Shown: positions 1 through 8,623, counted from the first letter of the stretch. The stretch is DNA of 26,570 bases from Bacteroidota bacterium (GCA_023396415.1 JAEWWJ010000062.1:1-26570), one strand, 5' to 3'. Translations and numbers: made by a program. The notes: generated by a model from the sequence alone, not told the origin.

Positions 1-2630
1 GTGTTGGTAGCTTTTATGGTAAGTTGAACGGTTTCGCCCGGATCTAAACGTCCATTTCCGTTGCCTTGTGCATCGGCGATGGTCAAACTGCCAACGCTAA
101 AGGCCGGAGCATAAGCCGGTAGCGAAAATTGTCCAACCCAATCATTGCTTCCACTGTTGATGCTCAGGGTAAAAGCCAAACTGGCATTGTTCGGAACATT
201 ATCTGCAATTGTAAAATGTAGTGCATCTGCCACCATCATGGTTGCACCGGCTTCTACATTTCCAACTGTAAAATTGTTGTCCAATAAAGTAACATAAGGA
301 GATGTTGTGCTGGCCGTTACAGTAACGTTTGAGGCCAATTCGCTGCCCACATTTCTAAGTGCCATACCAAGATGAATCGTTTCACCATAATCAGCCAATC
401 CGTTTCCGTTTCCGGCAGCATCATTGATTTGGTATTCATTGTAAACCATATAGGGACCCGAAGGAGGAATGCACTCAATTACGTTTTCGTAACGGTAATA
501 GTTTTGTAGCGTGACCGTTACACGAACCGATACGGGAGGGATCTGCGCTACAATTGGAACCGAAGTAACTCCTTCGACGGCAATTGCCGAACCAATAATT
601 TCATCGTTTACTGTTAATGCAATCATAGCGCCGGCATTGGCTGTAACATCGAAAGTTTCTAAACCACTCAATAATACAGGTAAGTGGTTCACTGTGAGTT
701 CTTGAGGCACCTCAGAATAAACCGTCATAAAAGCATCGCCATGATGGTGAAACAAGTTGTAAGTGATATTTTTATGCTCGGGGTTGTAAGGCCAGCTGGA
801 TTGCTGCAAGAAGTATTTTCCTGCCGTGTTGGCAAATGCAGGCAAAATGCCGCGCGGCGCAGGGTTTGTGCCATAAGCGGGCATAAACTGAGGCCACATA
901 TTGTCGAAAAGTCCCCAAACATAAACATCATTCACAAAGGAGTAGGAAACTTCGGTGGCTGCCGTCAAACCTAAAGCACCATGCTCCTGACGGTGGAACT
1001 TTTCGGTAAAACATTCACTCGAATAATTGAATTTTCCGGTGAGGCAATTGATAGACAACACAAAAGTCAAATCTTCGTTATTGAGGCCCGAAAGGTGTGC
1101 GGTGGTATAATCAGGCTCGCCCCATCCGCCTTCAAAACCGTGGTCGCGGTGTTGCAACATGAAGGCGCCGCTGTTGATGCTGTTGTTAACTCGTGTAGCA
1201 TTTCCTCCCCAATCGGTGAGGTGAGCAGTGTTTGCAGGAACATAGTTCAACCCATTGGGGCCGAAATAGTTAACAACGGTTGCAGTATTTGGATTGGATG
1301 ACCAAGCACCACCGGGACTGCCACTATAGATCGCATTTTCGCGTACCGGATTTTTACCTAACTCATGCTCCCAGAAGCCATTGACTACTTCGGAACACAA
1401 CTGAAACCAACGTTCGGTTTGCCATCCCATGGCCGTGATAGGATGGTCGTAAAAATTGGCCGCAGTGGGTGGATTGCGCTCATAATCAAGGAATTTGTTG
1501 ATCATGTGTTGCAGCTCAGCAGCATTGCGGGCCGTAATACGGGCAAATGAAATATCGGGAAGCTTGTCGTTGTTTACATCGGAAAATGGATTGTCGGATA
1601 TATAAGGATTGTAGCCCCCCGGATGATCGTTCAGCGTATGTGAAATGATTCCGTCAGCAGCATTTGTACTGTAATCGCCTAATAATAAAACAGCTGCAGG
1701 TGGAGTGGTCCAAGTGTTGTAAGCGTTGTTTATATAATTTTCGATCGCAGCTACAGTGTTTCCACCCACTTCGGTAATGCTCACCACTTTTGTTGAGATC
1801 CCTTGATGTTGGCGAAAAACTTTGATGGTGTCGGCCCATTGTGCAAAAGCAGGTCCGGTAGGTGTAATAATCAAATAATCGCAACCTTCTTCACGGTTGA
1901 GCGCTGCTGCGCGCTTTCTTGCTGCATAATCTATATGAGGTAAAATACTGCTATTTAGGATATTGTCAGTTAAAATATTGTCCCACCAAGGATTTCTTAA
2001 ACGATCTTCGCCCACATAACCGTTTCCGCCTTCAAAGGCAACTTCGGCAACTACATCATAATAAACAATGAGTTCTTTGGTTACCGGATTGTACTGAAAA
2101 GGGGTAATGCTTAATGTAACGGTTTCTACTCCTCTGATGGTTAAACCTTTAGAAATTTGAAATGGTTCAGCAGGATAAAATCCGTTTTTACTATAAATGC
2201 TTTGGTCTTTAGTGTATTCAGCCGGACGGTCGTCATTACTCAATGGAATGGCCGCGGCAGGCAGCAGGTCAACATTTTGAATGCTTTGTTTTTTTACGCT
2301 GATGATGTTAAGCACAGCGTTTGAACCATTTGGAATGGCCACAAACCTACTGTTGGCCGGTAAGTTGGGTACTCCGGCATCGGCAGGCAAATAAAGTCCA
2401 TTCATTTCGATAATGTCGCCGGTGTAGCCGTTGTCGGTAATTTCATCAATGGCTAAATTCGGAACACTATGCACCACGCGAAGGGCGTTGTTTTCTGATC
2501 GAACCACAGAAAATCCTTCTTTTGATGTAGGTGCATCAAAATGATATTCCGCACGCTGGGCATGAAGTCCTGTTCCTAGAAAAAACGTGAGCAACAAACT
2601 AACGCTTAATAAGAGAGAGCATTTTTTCAT
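1..2630 (-). CDS. Gingipain-like C25 cysteine protease, 3' end cut by window edge
   Basis: About 876 codons are visible from the ATG at 2630; the C-terminus lies beyond base 1. A signal peptide (residues 1-25, ending near LHAQ) is followed by a C25-type propeptide to about residue 247. Residues 249 onward (GCDYLIITPTG) start the peptidase C25 domain. The likely catalytic pair is His497 (HRDHGFEGG) and Cys529 (SINCLTG), 32 residues apart; RgpB has 33 between its His and Cys. The propeptide-catalytic junction carries R238, K239, R240 and R246, suiting Arg-directed maturation. After the protease comes an Ig-like region, then two modules with a GNGNGxxDxGE signature at residues 740 and 856. Proteins of this type are normally exported by T9SS, but the expected sorting domain is outside the window. 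Substrate specificity (Arg or Lys) cannot be read from sequence alone. Family assignment is firm; a proteolytic role is inferred from the intact dyad. Confidence 0.93.
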   Translation of the reverse strand, partial: MKKCSLLLSVSLLLTFFLGTGLHAQRAEYHFDAPTSKEGFSVVRSENNALRVVHSVPNLAIDEITDNGYTGDIIEMNGLYLPADAGVPNLPANSRFVAIPNGSNAVLNIISVKKQSIQNVDLLPAAAIPLSNDDRPAEYTKDQSIYSKNGFYPAEPFQISKGLTIRGVETVTLSITPFQYNPVTKELIVYYDVVAEVAFEGGNGYVGEDRLRNPWWDNILTDNILNSSILPHIDYAARKRAAALNREEGCDYLIITPTGPAFAQWADTIKVFRQHQGISTKVVSITEVGGNTVAAIENYINNAYNTWTTPPAAVLLLGDYSTNAADGIISHTLNDHPGGYNPYISDNPFSDVNNDKLPDISFARITARNAAELQHMINKFLDYERNPPTAANFYDHPITAMGWQTERWFQLCSEVVNGFWEHELGKNPVRENAIYSGSPGGAWSSNPNTATVVNYFGPNGLNYVPANTAHLTDWGGNATRVNNSINSGAFMLQHRDHGFEGGWGEPDYTTAHLSGLNNEDLTFVLSINCLTGKFNYSSECFTEKFHRQEHGALGLTAATEVSYSFVNDVYVWGLFDNMWPQFMPAYGTNPAPRGILPAFANTAGKYFLQQSSWPYNPEHKNITYNLFHHHGDAFMTVYSEVPQELTVNHLPVLLSGLETFDVTANAGAMIALTVNDEIIGSAIAVEGVTSVPIVAQIPPVSVRVTVTLQNYYRYENVIECIPPSGPYMVYNEYQINDAAGNGNGLADYGETIHLGMALRNVGSELASNVTVTASTTSPYVTLLDNNFTVGNVEAGATMMVADALHFTIADNVPNNASLAFTLSINSGSNDWVGQFSLPAYAPAFSVGSLTIADAQGNGNGRLDPGETVQLTIKATN

Positions 2631-2671
2631 TGAGTAATAAATTTTAACATAAATTAATGAATTATAGGTAG

Positions 2672-2679
2672 CAAATGTA
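2672..2679 (-). promoter_or_regulatory. Putative -7 promoter box of the C25 protease gene
   Basis: On the minus strand this reads TACATTTG, a full match to the Bacteroidota -7 consensus TAnnTTTG. It would start transcription near 2667, giving a leader of roughly 37 nt before the ATG at 2630. No convincing -33 TTTG is seen at normal spacing. Confidence 0.5.
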
Positions 2680-2762
2680 ATGATCTCCTTCGATGTTTGC
2701 CTTATTTAAGTAAACAAATTGGCAAAGCACAAGGCTTTTGAAGCTAATATAAATGGTAACGA

Positions 2763-2782
2763 CCTTATAATCAATTATAAGG
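2763..2782. repeat. Perfect 9-bp inverted repeat with 2-bp centre
   Basis: CCTTATAAT and ATTATAAGG flank a central CA, forming a 20-bp near-perfect palindrome. A 2-nt loop is too tight for a good RNA hairpin, so a dimeric protein binding site is more likely than a terminator. It lies about 85-110 bp upstream of the putative C25 promoter box and about 175 bp past the GNAT-like stop codon. Confidence 0.55.
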
Positions 2783-2955
2783 AGCTAAGGCCTGCGAAAG
2801 GATGAAACCTATAAAACCGCAATTTCAGCGTTTGGTGTGTTGCTTTGTTGTTTCATTTTAGTCATGAAAACAACCCAAAAATGAATAGATCAACAAGCTA
2901 TGATCAGGATAGAAACTTGTGCGATAATTAGTTAAGATCGAAACACCAAATTCAA

Positions 2956-4146
2956 TTAATCCAAATCTTTTTGTTGGCGCTTGGCTCGTGTAAAAGGTTT
3001 GTTAGGATCGAAGAGCAGGCGGTAGGTGACGTGTGTTTTGTAGATGGTGGCAGCAATTCCATCCACCACCTTCATCATTGGCTCATTAAAATCGCCTATC
3101 CAATTCATTTGAATTTCTTTGTAATTGAAATTCTTTTGACGAACGGTATCCGCAAAAAACAAAATGATCGCCCCATCAACGCCTTTGCCTTGATGCTCTG
3201 GCACGATGCCGAAAATTCTCCCAATAATGCGATCACAACGTTTGAAGACTTTCAGCCTCAACATTAGCCGTAATTTATTGAAAAGATGAAGTTTACCATT
3301 AAAATCTTTTATGATTTGATTCAAATCTTGCATGCTGATAAAAAACGCAATGGGCTCTCCTTTATAGTATCCAAAGTTAGCCAGTCGCTTGTCGAGAATT
3401 TGTTCCAATTGCTTCAATAAAGCCATAGCGTGGGCCTGTGTAATGGGCTTCACACCCGGAATCACGCCCCAAGCCTTGTTGTAAATGGTCATAAAATCTT
3501 CAGCATACTTTTCTTTTTTATTCCATTCAATGCTCTCAAAAGTATAGTCGGGATTGGCTTTTATCCGAGCCGCCTTCTCCAAAATCCGATCACTGAGGCC
3601 TTGGTCATTCACCAAGCGGCGATAGGTATATTGATTGAAATAGTTTTGAAAACCATAATTTTCAAACAAATCCTTATAATACGGGAAGTTGTAAGGCATA
3701 TTGAACACAGGCTCGGTGAAACCATCTACCAAAACGCCCCAAAAATTATCCCTATCACCAAAATTGATTGAGCCATCCATGGCTTCCATGCCTTTTTCTT
3801 TCAGCCAGGCTTTGGCCGCATCGAAAAGCGTATTGGCCGCCTTTTGGTTGTTGATGCAATCAAAAAAGCCGCAGCCACCTGTTGGCTGTTCGTTATTTTT
3901 AGCTGTGTTGGGATCAACAAAAGCAGCAATACGACCTACAATATGCTTTTGCTCGTTCAAGAGCAACCAACGAATGGCATCGCCTTTGCGAAGCAGTTTG
4001 TTGCCTTCAACACTAAAAAGCTTCGTAACATCTTGATCTAAAGGCCGAACATAAAATTTATCTTCCTTGTATAAGGCAGAAGGAAAGGCCAACCATTGTT
4101 TCTCTGTTGTTTTATTTGAAACCTGAACAAGTGAAAAGTTTGCCAT
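2956..4146 (-). CDS. GNAT-like acyltransferase-fold protein (396 aa)
   Basis: This is a cytoplasmic protein without signal peptide or membrane segments. It resembles a conserved Bacteroidota family, usually annotated only as GNAT-like or hypothetical, that appears to contain two GNAT-type halves. The C-terminal half has a motif-A-like stretch HQGKGVDG at residues 318-325, matching the (Q/R)xxGx(G/A) acetyl-CoA pyrophosphate loop. The N-terminal half (about 55-180) has a GRIAAFVD strand and a conserved NFGDRDNFWG segment. The substrate is unknown; an N-acyltransferase role is inferred from the motif only. The ATG at 4146 is used. The gene lies 44 bp downstream of the photolyase gene on the same strand and may share its transcript. 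The fold call is moderate, the function open. Confidence 0.75.
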   Translation of the reverse strand: MANFSLVQVSNKTTEKQWLAFPSALYKEDKFYVRPLDQDVTKLFSVEGNKLLRKGDAIRWLLLNEQKHIVGRIAAFVDPNTAKNNEQPTGGCGFFDCINNQKAANTLFDAAKAWLKEKGMEAMDGSINFGDRDNFWGVLVDGFTEPVFNMPYNFPYYKDLFENYGFQNYFNQYTYRRLVNDQGLSDRILEKAARIKANPDYTFESIEWNKKEKYAEDFMTIYNKAWGVIPGVKPITQAHAMALLKQLEQILDKRLANFGYYKGEPIAFFISMQDLNQIIKDFNGKLHLFNKLRLMLRLKVFKRCDRIIGRIFGIVPEHQGKGVDGAIILFFADTVRQKNFNYKEIQMNWIGDFNEPMMKVVDGIAATIYKTHVTYRLLFDPNKPFTRAKRQQKDLD

Positions 4147-4190
4147 GATGTGGTGTATTTCTTACAAAACAACGAAAAAAGACGGTAGAA

Positions 4191-5486
4191 TCAAACAGTT
4201 GCCAAGGCTTTTTTATAGGTTTGAATAGCCCTGTCGCGTGCAAAAGCATGATCAACAATGGGTTTAGGGTAGGAAAAATCGTTTAACTCCGGAATCCATT
4301 TTTGGATATAGACAAGACCTTGGTCAAATTTTTTGATCTGCTCCGAAGGATTAAACACCCTGAAATAAGGAGAAGCATCGCAGCCTGTTCCCGCCGCCCA
4401 TTGCCAGTTGCCAACATTAGACGAGAGTTCATAATCCAGCAGTTTGGCTGCAAACCAAGCTTCGCCCCATTGCCATTCGATCAATAAATGCTTGGTCAGA
4501 AAGCTGGCCGCTACCATCCGTACTCTGTTGTGCATGAATCCGGTGGCTGACAATTCGCGCATTCCGGCATCTACCATTGGGTAACCGGTGCGACCTTGAC
4601 ACCATTTTTCAAACTCCTCTTCATTGTTTCGCCATTGCACAGCATTGTATTTTGAATAGAAATTGTTTTGCTCGCTTTGCGGGAAAAAAAACATAATGTG
4701 CATAAAAAATTCACGCCAAATCAACTCATTCAAATAAGTTGTGCTGTTGTGCAGTGCCTGTGCAGCAAGTTTTCTAACGCTTACCGATCCAAATCGAAGG
4801 TGAGGTCCGGCAAGGGTGGTGCCGTCTTGGGCAGGAAAATTTCTTGTTTGTTCATACTGTTGTATCCGTTCATCTTCCGAACGAAGTTCAGGAACCTGAA
4901 TGGGTGAGGGTTTCAACCCTATCTGCTCCAAAGTCGGGAGAACATGAATTTGTTGATGCAGATGGTTCACCAACAGTTCCGATGGAAAAGTTTGAAGATG
5001 TTCGGGAAGTAAATTTTCCTTCCATCGTTTGGCAAACGGCGTGAAAACGGTGTAGGGTAAGCCATCAGATTTAAGCACTGCCCCGGGTTCCATAATCACA
5101 TGATCTTTAAACGTTTCAAAACCAACACCCGATTGCTGTAACAACTGTGCAACTTTTTGGTCGCGTTGGATGCCATAAGGCTCATAATCAGCATTGGCGA
5201 AAACTTTTTCGATCGGATGTTGTGAGATAAGTTGCGTAAAAACTTCTATAGGTTCGCCCTCTATCACCATCATAGATGTTTGGTAAGGCTTGAGTTGTTC
5301 GTTGATTTTCTGCAATTGCTGATGAATAAATTGTACCCTGGCATCCTGCCGATCTTCAAGTTGTTGCAAAATAAGCCGGTCGAAAATAAAAAGCGGTATT
5401 ACCTCGCGACCGCTTTTTAAGGCTTTAAAAAGACCATGATTGTCTTCTAATCGTAAATCCCTGCGAAACCAAAATATGTTGAACAT
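4191..5486 (-). CDS. phr: Deoxyribodipyrimidine photolyase (DNA photolyase), 431 aa
   Basis: Light-driven repair of UV-induced pyrimidine dimers using FADH-. Residues 1-125 form the N-terminal Rossmann-like antenna domain (FWFRRDLRLEDN at 5-16). The C-terminal FAD-binding domain spans about 190-425 and contains NELIWREFF (253-261), whose E254 and W257 match the dimer-contacting Glu and Trp of E. coli PhrB. It also contains GYPMVDAGMREL (301-312), MHNRVRM (318-324), NWQWAAGTGCD (360-370) and PYFRVFNP (373-380). The Trp-rich electron-transfer region is present. The length is slightly below E. coli PhrB. Class I CPD photolyase is most likely; a cryptochrome-like role cannot be excluded by reading alone. 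The ATG at 5486 directly abuts the right arm of an inverted repeat. Confidence 0.95.
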   Translation of the reverse strand: MFNIFWFRRDLRLEDNHGLFKALKSGREVIPLFIFDRLILQQLEDRQDARVQFIHQQLQKINEQLKPYQTSMMVIEGEPIEVFTQLISQHPIEKVFANADYEPYGIQRDQKVAQLLQQSGVGFETFKDHVIMEPGAVLKSDGLPYTVFTPFAKRWKENLLPEHLQTFPSELLVNHLHQQIHVLPTLEQIGLKPSPIQVPELRSEDERIQQYEQTRNFPAQDGTTLAGPHLRFGSVSVRKLAAQALHNSTTYLNELIWREFFMHIMFFFPQSEQNNFYSKYNAVQWRNNEEEFEKWCQGRTGYPMVDAGMRELSATGFMHNRVRMVAASFLTKHLLIEWQWGEAWFAAKLLDYELSSNVGNWQWAAGTGCDASPYFRVFNPSEQIKKFDQGLVYIQKWIPELNDFSYPKPIVDHAFARDRAIQTYKKALATV

Positions 5487-5504
5487 CGTTTTTATTGTTC
5501 AACA
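5477..5504. repeat. 8-bp inverted repeat spanning the photolyase start codon
   Basis: TGTTGAAC (5477-5484) and GTTCAACA (5497-5504) are perfect inverted arms around a 12-nt spacer. In the mRNA sense the ATG at 5486-5484 sits where the spacer meets the second arm. The structure could be a start-codon hairpin limiting translation or an operator for a dimeric repressor. It may also be chance in AT-rich DNA. Confidence 0.5.
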
Positions 5505-5624
5505 AATAGCAACCAAAGATGTTTTATTCCGATAAGATTTTGAATGAAATAATTTCAGAGTAATACCTTAAGTTTTCACTGTTCAATCATTTAGTGAAAT
5601 GAATGTAAGAGTGAAATACAAAAG

Positions 5625-6497
5625 CTATTCTTTGTAGATCCAGGCTTCAGGATAAAGGTTTTGAAGTTTTTCTTTGGCGGTCATGGCATCTTTTAAATTG
5701 TCATGCACATCAATAGCCACCCGAAAACGACCCTCTTTTTGGAGGATACTCACATTGGTTAAACCACTTTTTTTGTAACGGCGAACCGCCTCATTAGCAT
5801 CTGCTTGGGTGTTAAAGCTTCCATAGATAATAAAATATTGGGCTGTTTTCGCACTGAGTTGAATGGTTTGCTCTTTAGCACTTTCTTCTCGTTTGGCATT
5901 GTAGGCTTTCGCTAGTTGGGAGCAGCTTATCAGTTTGTCAGTAGGGTCGGTCCGTTGTCCAAACCAAATGGAAACATAATTTTCACTCACTCCAACTCCT
6001 AAGGCCAGCCACTTTTTGTCGCTGTGCAGGTTTTTTGTAAGTAGCATATCAGCAGCTTCTTCGGTGGTTCGCCACAATCTAAAAACACTGTCCACATCAA
6101 CGATTCCTTCTTCGGAATAAACCATTTCATAGCCCCTAAAGTTGTATGGTGTAAGTTCTTTTGGCTTGTCCCACATGCAGTCGTTGCAGTTTACGTAATT
6201 GTTAAAACAACAGGCTTTCCAGTTTCCTTTGTTCGACCAGCTGTGGGCATTGCAAATGCTGGTATCTTGTTTGTTCATCTGCAAATCGTTCACATGGGTT
6301 TTGGCCACAAACGACAATGAACGCGAAAGTCCTATGGAGGGTTGTTTGTTTTCCGCGCGAAAACGATTGATCAGCTCCACAAGTTTCATCTCTTGATCGT
6401 CCAAACAAAAATTTTCAATAGAGGTGGATTGTCCTTGTACATTGCCAACAACCAAAAGTAAAAATAATAGCAGGAAAACATGAAACCGTTGAAACAT
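5625..6497 (-). CDS. Secreted CAP-domain protein with C-terminal SPOR domain (290 aa)
   Basis: A signal peptide covers residues 1-22 (VQGQ). A divergent CAP (SCP/PR-1) domain spans about 33-184: LVELINRFRAENKQPSI opens it, NAHSWSNKGNW (83-93) and GYEMVY (122-127) match the metal-site His and Glu strands, and LALGVGVSENYVSIWFGQ (164-181) is the C-terminal core. A SPOR domain spans about 218-290 (YFIIYGSFNTQADANEAVRRY at its start); SPOR domains bind septal peptidoglycan lacking stem peptides. Together these suggest a periplasmic, peptidoglycan-associated protein. Unusually, residues 82-107 carry five cysteines (82, 96, 97, 104, 107), with further ones at 31 and 192, suggesting a disulfide-rich or metal-binding insert. 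It starts 38 bp after the class IV aminotransferase gene and has its own promoter box. Confidence 0.85.
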   Translation of the reverse strand: MFQRFHVFLLLFLLLVVGNVQGQSTSIENFCLDDQEMKLVELINRFRAENKQPSIGLSRSLSFVAKTHVNDLQMNKQDTSICNAHSWSNKGNWKACCFNNYVNCNDCMWDKPKELTPYNFRGYEMVYSEEGIVDVDSVFRLWRTTEEAADMLLTKNLHSDKKWLALGVGVSENYVSIWFGQRTDPTDKLISCSQLAKAYNAKREESAKEQTIQLSAKTAQYFIIYGSFNTQADANEAVRRYKKSGLTNVSILQKEGRFRVAIDVHDNLKDAMTAKEKLQNLYPEAWIYKE

Positions 6498-6514
6498 AAG
6501 GTATTCTTTTGTTG

Positions 6515-6522
6515 CAAAAGTA
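6515..6522 (-). promoter_or_regulatory. Putative -7 box of the CAP-SPOR gene
   Basis: On the minus strand this reads TACTTTTG (TAnnTTTG), placing the start of transcription about 13 nt before the ATG at 6497. It sits in the 38-bp gap after the upstream gene, so the CAP-SPOR gene may be transcribed independently. No clear -33 element is seen. Confidence 0.5.
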
Positions 6523-6535
6523 CCAAAAACTATTT

Positions 6536-7366
6536 TTACCAGCTAAATTCGGTAAGATCTTGCTGCAATTGCTTTTCGTAAAGCTTCATCACGGTTTCTA
6601 GAAGCGGATGAAATGTTTGGAAGTCATGAAAACCCAAGATATTGGATATGGGTAAAACTTTGGGTGAGGTTCCGGTAAGAAAAGCTGCTTCTACAAAAGG
6701 TAATTGGTTCACTTTTAGTGCCCTTTCTACCAAATTAAGATCGTTTGTCGCACAAAGTGCAACCACTTTTTTGCGGGTTACGCCTTCGAGAATCAGTTCT
6801 TTCGGACTGGTAATCAACTGATTGTCCTGAACAAAAAACACATTGGATCTGCTTCCTTCCGTAATTTGCTCTTGATGAACCAGCAACAGCTCATACACTT
6901 GCTTTTGCTTTATCGCATCTGCCACAGCTTGTTTGTAGGCCGGACGGTGAATTTTCGACTGTGGCGCCTCACGCTTCCAATCAAAAAGTGCCACTTTTAC
7001 GCCATCGCGATAATCGTCGGTAGTAGGGTAGGTGGCTGCAATAAACCAAAGCGCCATCCAAAAAGGATGCGGACTGTTTTTGTCGGCTATCATTATTTTT
7101 ATGTTGCCATTGGCCACCTTATTCACTTCAATCAGCACTTTCATCTGCTGTTTCAAAGCCGATAATTCAATTGATAGCGCAATGCCTGATCGCCGGCAAC
7201 TCAATGTAAGCCGCTCAAGATGATCTTCGAGAAACAAGGGAACGCCCTCAATAACACGGATGACCTCATAAACAAAATCGTCCGAATTAAAATGCGAAGG
7301 AATAAATTCGCAGGTATTTTTTAAGGTCTCGTTAGCAATAAAAAACGCCTGTTGACAATTTTCCAT
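6536..7366 (-). CDS. PLP-dependent class IV aminotransferase (276 aa)
   Basis: Class IV fold enzymes include branched-chain aminotransferase, D-amino-acid aminotransferase and 4-amino-4-deoxychorismate lyase. Visible features: the N-terminal VYEVIRVIEGVPLFLEDHLERL segment (first part 32-40, DHLERL 48-53), the probable Schiff-base Lys138 in SKIHRPAY, and TEGSRSN (169-175) with Glu170, which contacts the pyridine nitrogen of the cofactor in this family. The usual K-x-x-N-Y context after the lysine is replaced by KIHRPAY, so the exact substrate class is unclear; a DAAT/ADCL-like enzyme fits better than a canonical branched-chain aminotransferase. It starts 6 bp after the DUF2007 gene and is probably co-transcribed with it. 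Confidence 0.85.
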   Translation of the reverse strand: MENCQQAFFIANETLKNTCEFIPSHFNSDDFVYEVIRVIEGVPLFLEDHLERLTLSCRRSGIALSIELSALKQQMKVLIEVNKVANGNIKIMIADKNSPHPFWMALWFIAATYPTTDDYRDGVKVALFDWKREAPQSKIHRPAYKQAVADAIKQKQVYELLLVHQEQITEGSRSNVFFVQDNQLITSPKELILEGVTRKKVVALCATNDLNLVERALKVNQLPFVEAAFLTGTSPKVLPISNILGFHDFQTFHPLLETVMKLYEKQLQQDLTEFSW

Positions 7367-7372
7367 TGTATG

Positions 7373-7603
7373 CTAACGTGCTTTAAAATAATCGTTGATA
7401 ATTTTCAGGGCTTTTTCGGCCAAGGCGTTTTCTACAAAAATAAGCGCAGAATCCTCGGGTGAACCCGATCCCCAACCGGCAATAATGCTTTCCTCTATGG
7501 TATCGCGCAGGATGGCGGTGATATTGTTTTCTCTTAGCATACCTACCAAAAACTTGGCCTCTACAATTGAGCCAGTGTAAACTCGAATTAAATCTGTTGA
7601 CAT
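7373..7603 (-). CDS. DUF2007-type small protein (76 aa)
   Basis: A small cytoplasmic protein: DLIRVYTGSIVEAKFLVGML is followed by an acidic-glycine stretch and a C-terminal ALIFVENALAEKALKII helix. This pattern is that of DUF2007, sometimes called putative signal-transducing protein; its function is not established. An ATG four codons upstream (7615) is in frame, but GGAGGT lies immediately before the ATG at 7603 and would otherwise be inside the coding region, so 7603 is preferred. It is immediately followed by the class IV aminotransferase gene. Confidence 0.8.
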   Translation of the reverse strand: MSTDLIRVYTGSIVEAKFLVGMLRENNITAILRDTIEESIIAGWGSGSPEDSALIFVENALAEKALKIINDYFKAR

Positions 7604-7682
7604 TTTAACCTCCAATTTTTATTTGAATGGCTAAGATACAACAAAAGCAAGGCTTAATCAATGCTATGTGGGAATAAATATT

Positions 7683-8606
7683 TTAAGTCATTTTTTCGGG
7701 TTCGGCGTTCAACCTCATGATGGCAAACACCATCACGGCAGCCGAAATCCATTGAACGGGCGAGAGAACACTTCCATTAATGAAATAGTCAAAAACCACT
7801 GCCGAAATTGGAAACAACAGCTCACTAATGGTGGCCATAATGGCTTTCACTTTACGCAAACCGTAATAAAAGAGAAAAATAGCTCCCGAACCGGTGGTGA
7901 GGCCGATCAACAGAATAAAAAACCACTCATGGGCTGTAGTAAGTGCAATGCTGCCAAAACTTCCGGCCACCATCATAAAAACAAACATGATCAAACTGGT
8001 GAAACCGTAACGGTAAAAAGTGGAGGTAACAAAGTGGTAACTTCCAAGGATTTTTTTTGAAAAAACAGTAGAGCTTCCAAAAGAAAATGCTGCCAAAAGT
8101 GCCAACAGTGCAGCATGTATGGTGTTTTCACCCGTGGTGAAATCGGGCAAATTGAATCCAAAAGTTAAAAAATAGCCACTGCCAATAGCTAGAACGGCCC
8201 AAAGCAAGAAACGTTGTTTTAGTTTCTCTTTTAACAATATGGCCGCCAAAGAAATCGCAAAAACAGGCTGTAGCTTCTGCAATAAAACCACAACAGAAAG
8301 ATGGTTAAAATTGAGCAGAAACAAGGCTTTTACTATGGCGAGTGTGCCAATGGCACCACCAAATAAACTGATGAGCAGGAAAAAAATCAAATCGGATAAG
8401 CTCATTGTTGACAAATGCCGGTACTCCTTGTGCAGGAAGATATTCATCAACAAAAACGGAATTAAATGCAAGATAAACACCACATAAATCACATCCAATT
8501 TAAAGAGCTGAGGGGTAAGCACAACACCGTCGAAACCCCAAAGGATGGCCGAAAAGCCTACCGCAGCTGAACCCTTGATGAGTGTAAGCTTTTTTTGATC
8601 GAGCAT
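7683..8606 (-). CDS. EamA/DMT-superfamily membrane transporter (307 aa)
   Basis: An integral inner-membrane protein with about ten hydrophobic segments arranged as two EamA repeats of about five segments each: residues about 10-145, then about 160-300. The first repeat ends with the typical VVLLQKLQPVFAISLAAILL, and the second carries TTGSGAIFLFYYGLRKVKAI and LLFPISAVVFDYFINGS. Family members export amino acids, nucleotide sugars or other metabolites; no substrate can be assigned here. The start ATG at 8606 is preceded by a -7 box about 18 bp upstream. The DUF2007 gene follows after 79 bp. Confidence 0.92.
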   Translation of the reverse strand: MLDQKKLTLIKGSAAVGFSAILWGFDGVVLTPQLFKLDVIYVVFILHLIPFLLMNIFLHKEYRHLSTMSLSDLIFFLLISLFGGAIGTLAIVKALFLLNFNHLSVVVLLQKLQPVFAISLAAILLKEKLKQRFLLWAVLAIGSGYFLTFGFNLPDFTTGENTIHAALLALLAAFSFGSSTVFSKKILGSYHFVTSTFYRYGFTSLIMFVFMMVAGSFGSIALTTAHEWFFILLIGLTTGSGAIFLFYYGLRKVKAIMATISELLFPISAVVFDYFINGSVLSPVQWISAAVMVFAIMRLNAEPEKMT

Positions 8607-8623
8607 TTTTTGAAATTAAGCGG

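Larger units (their letters stand above)
2631..2955. other. 325-bp intergenic region without a gene
   Basis: It holds the putative promoter box of the C25 gene, a perfect 9-bp palindrome at 2763-2782, and an imperfect hairpin at 2847-2874 (GTTGTTTCAT against ATGAAAACAAC, one bulged base). That hairpin lies about 80-110 nt past the stop codon of the GNAT-like gene and has no T-run after it, so it is at best a weak terminator or processing site. I see no credible open reading frame here. Confidence 0.6.

Noticed and set aside
511..1884. Several 60-106 residue frames inside the gingipain-like gene
   Set aside because: They lie entirely within a long frame with catalytic motifs and have no family-like sequence of their own.
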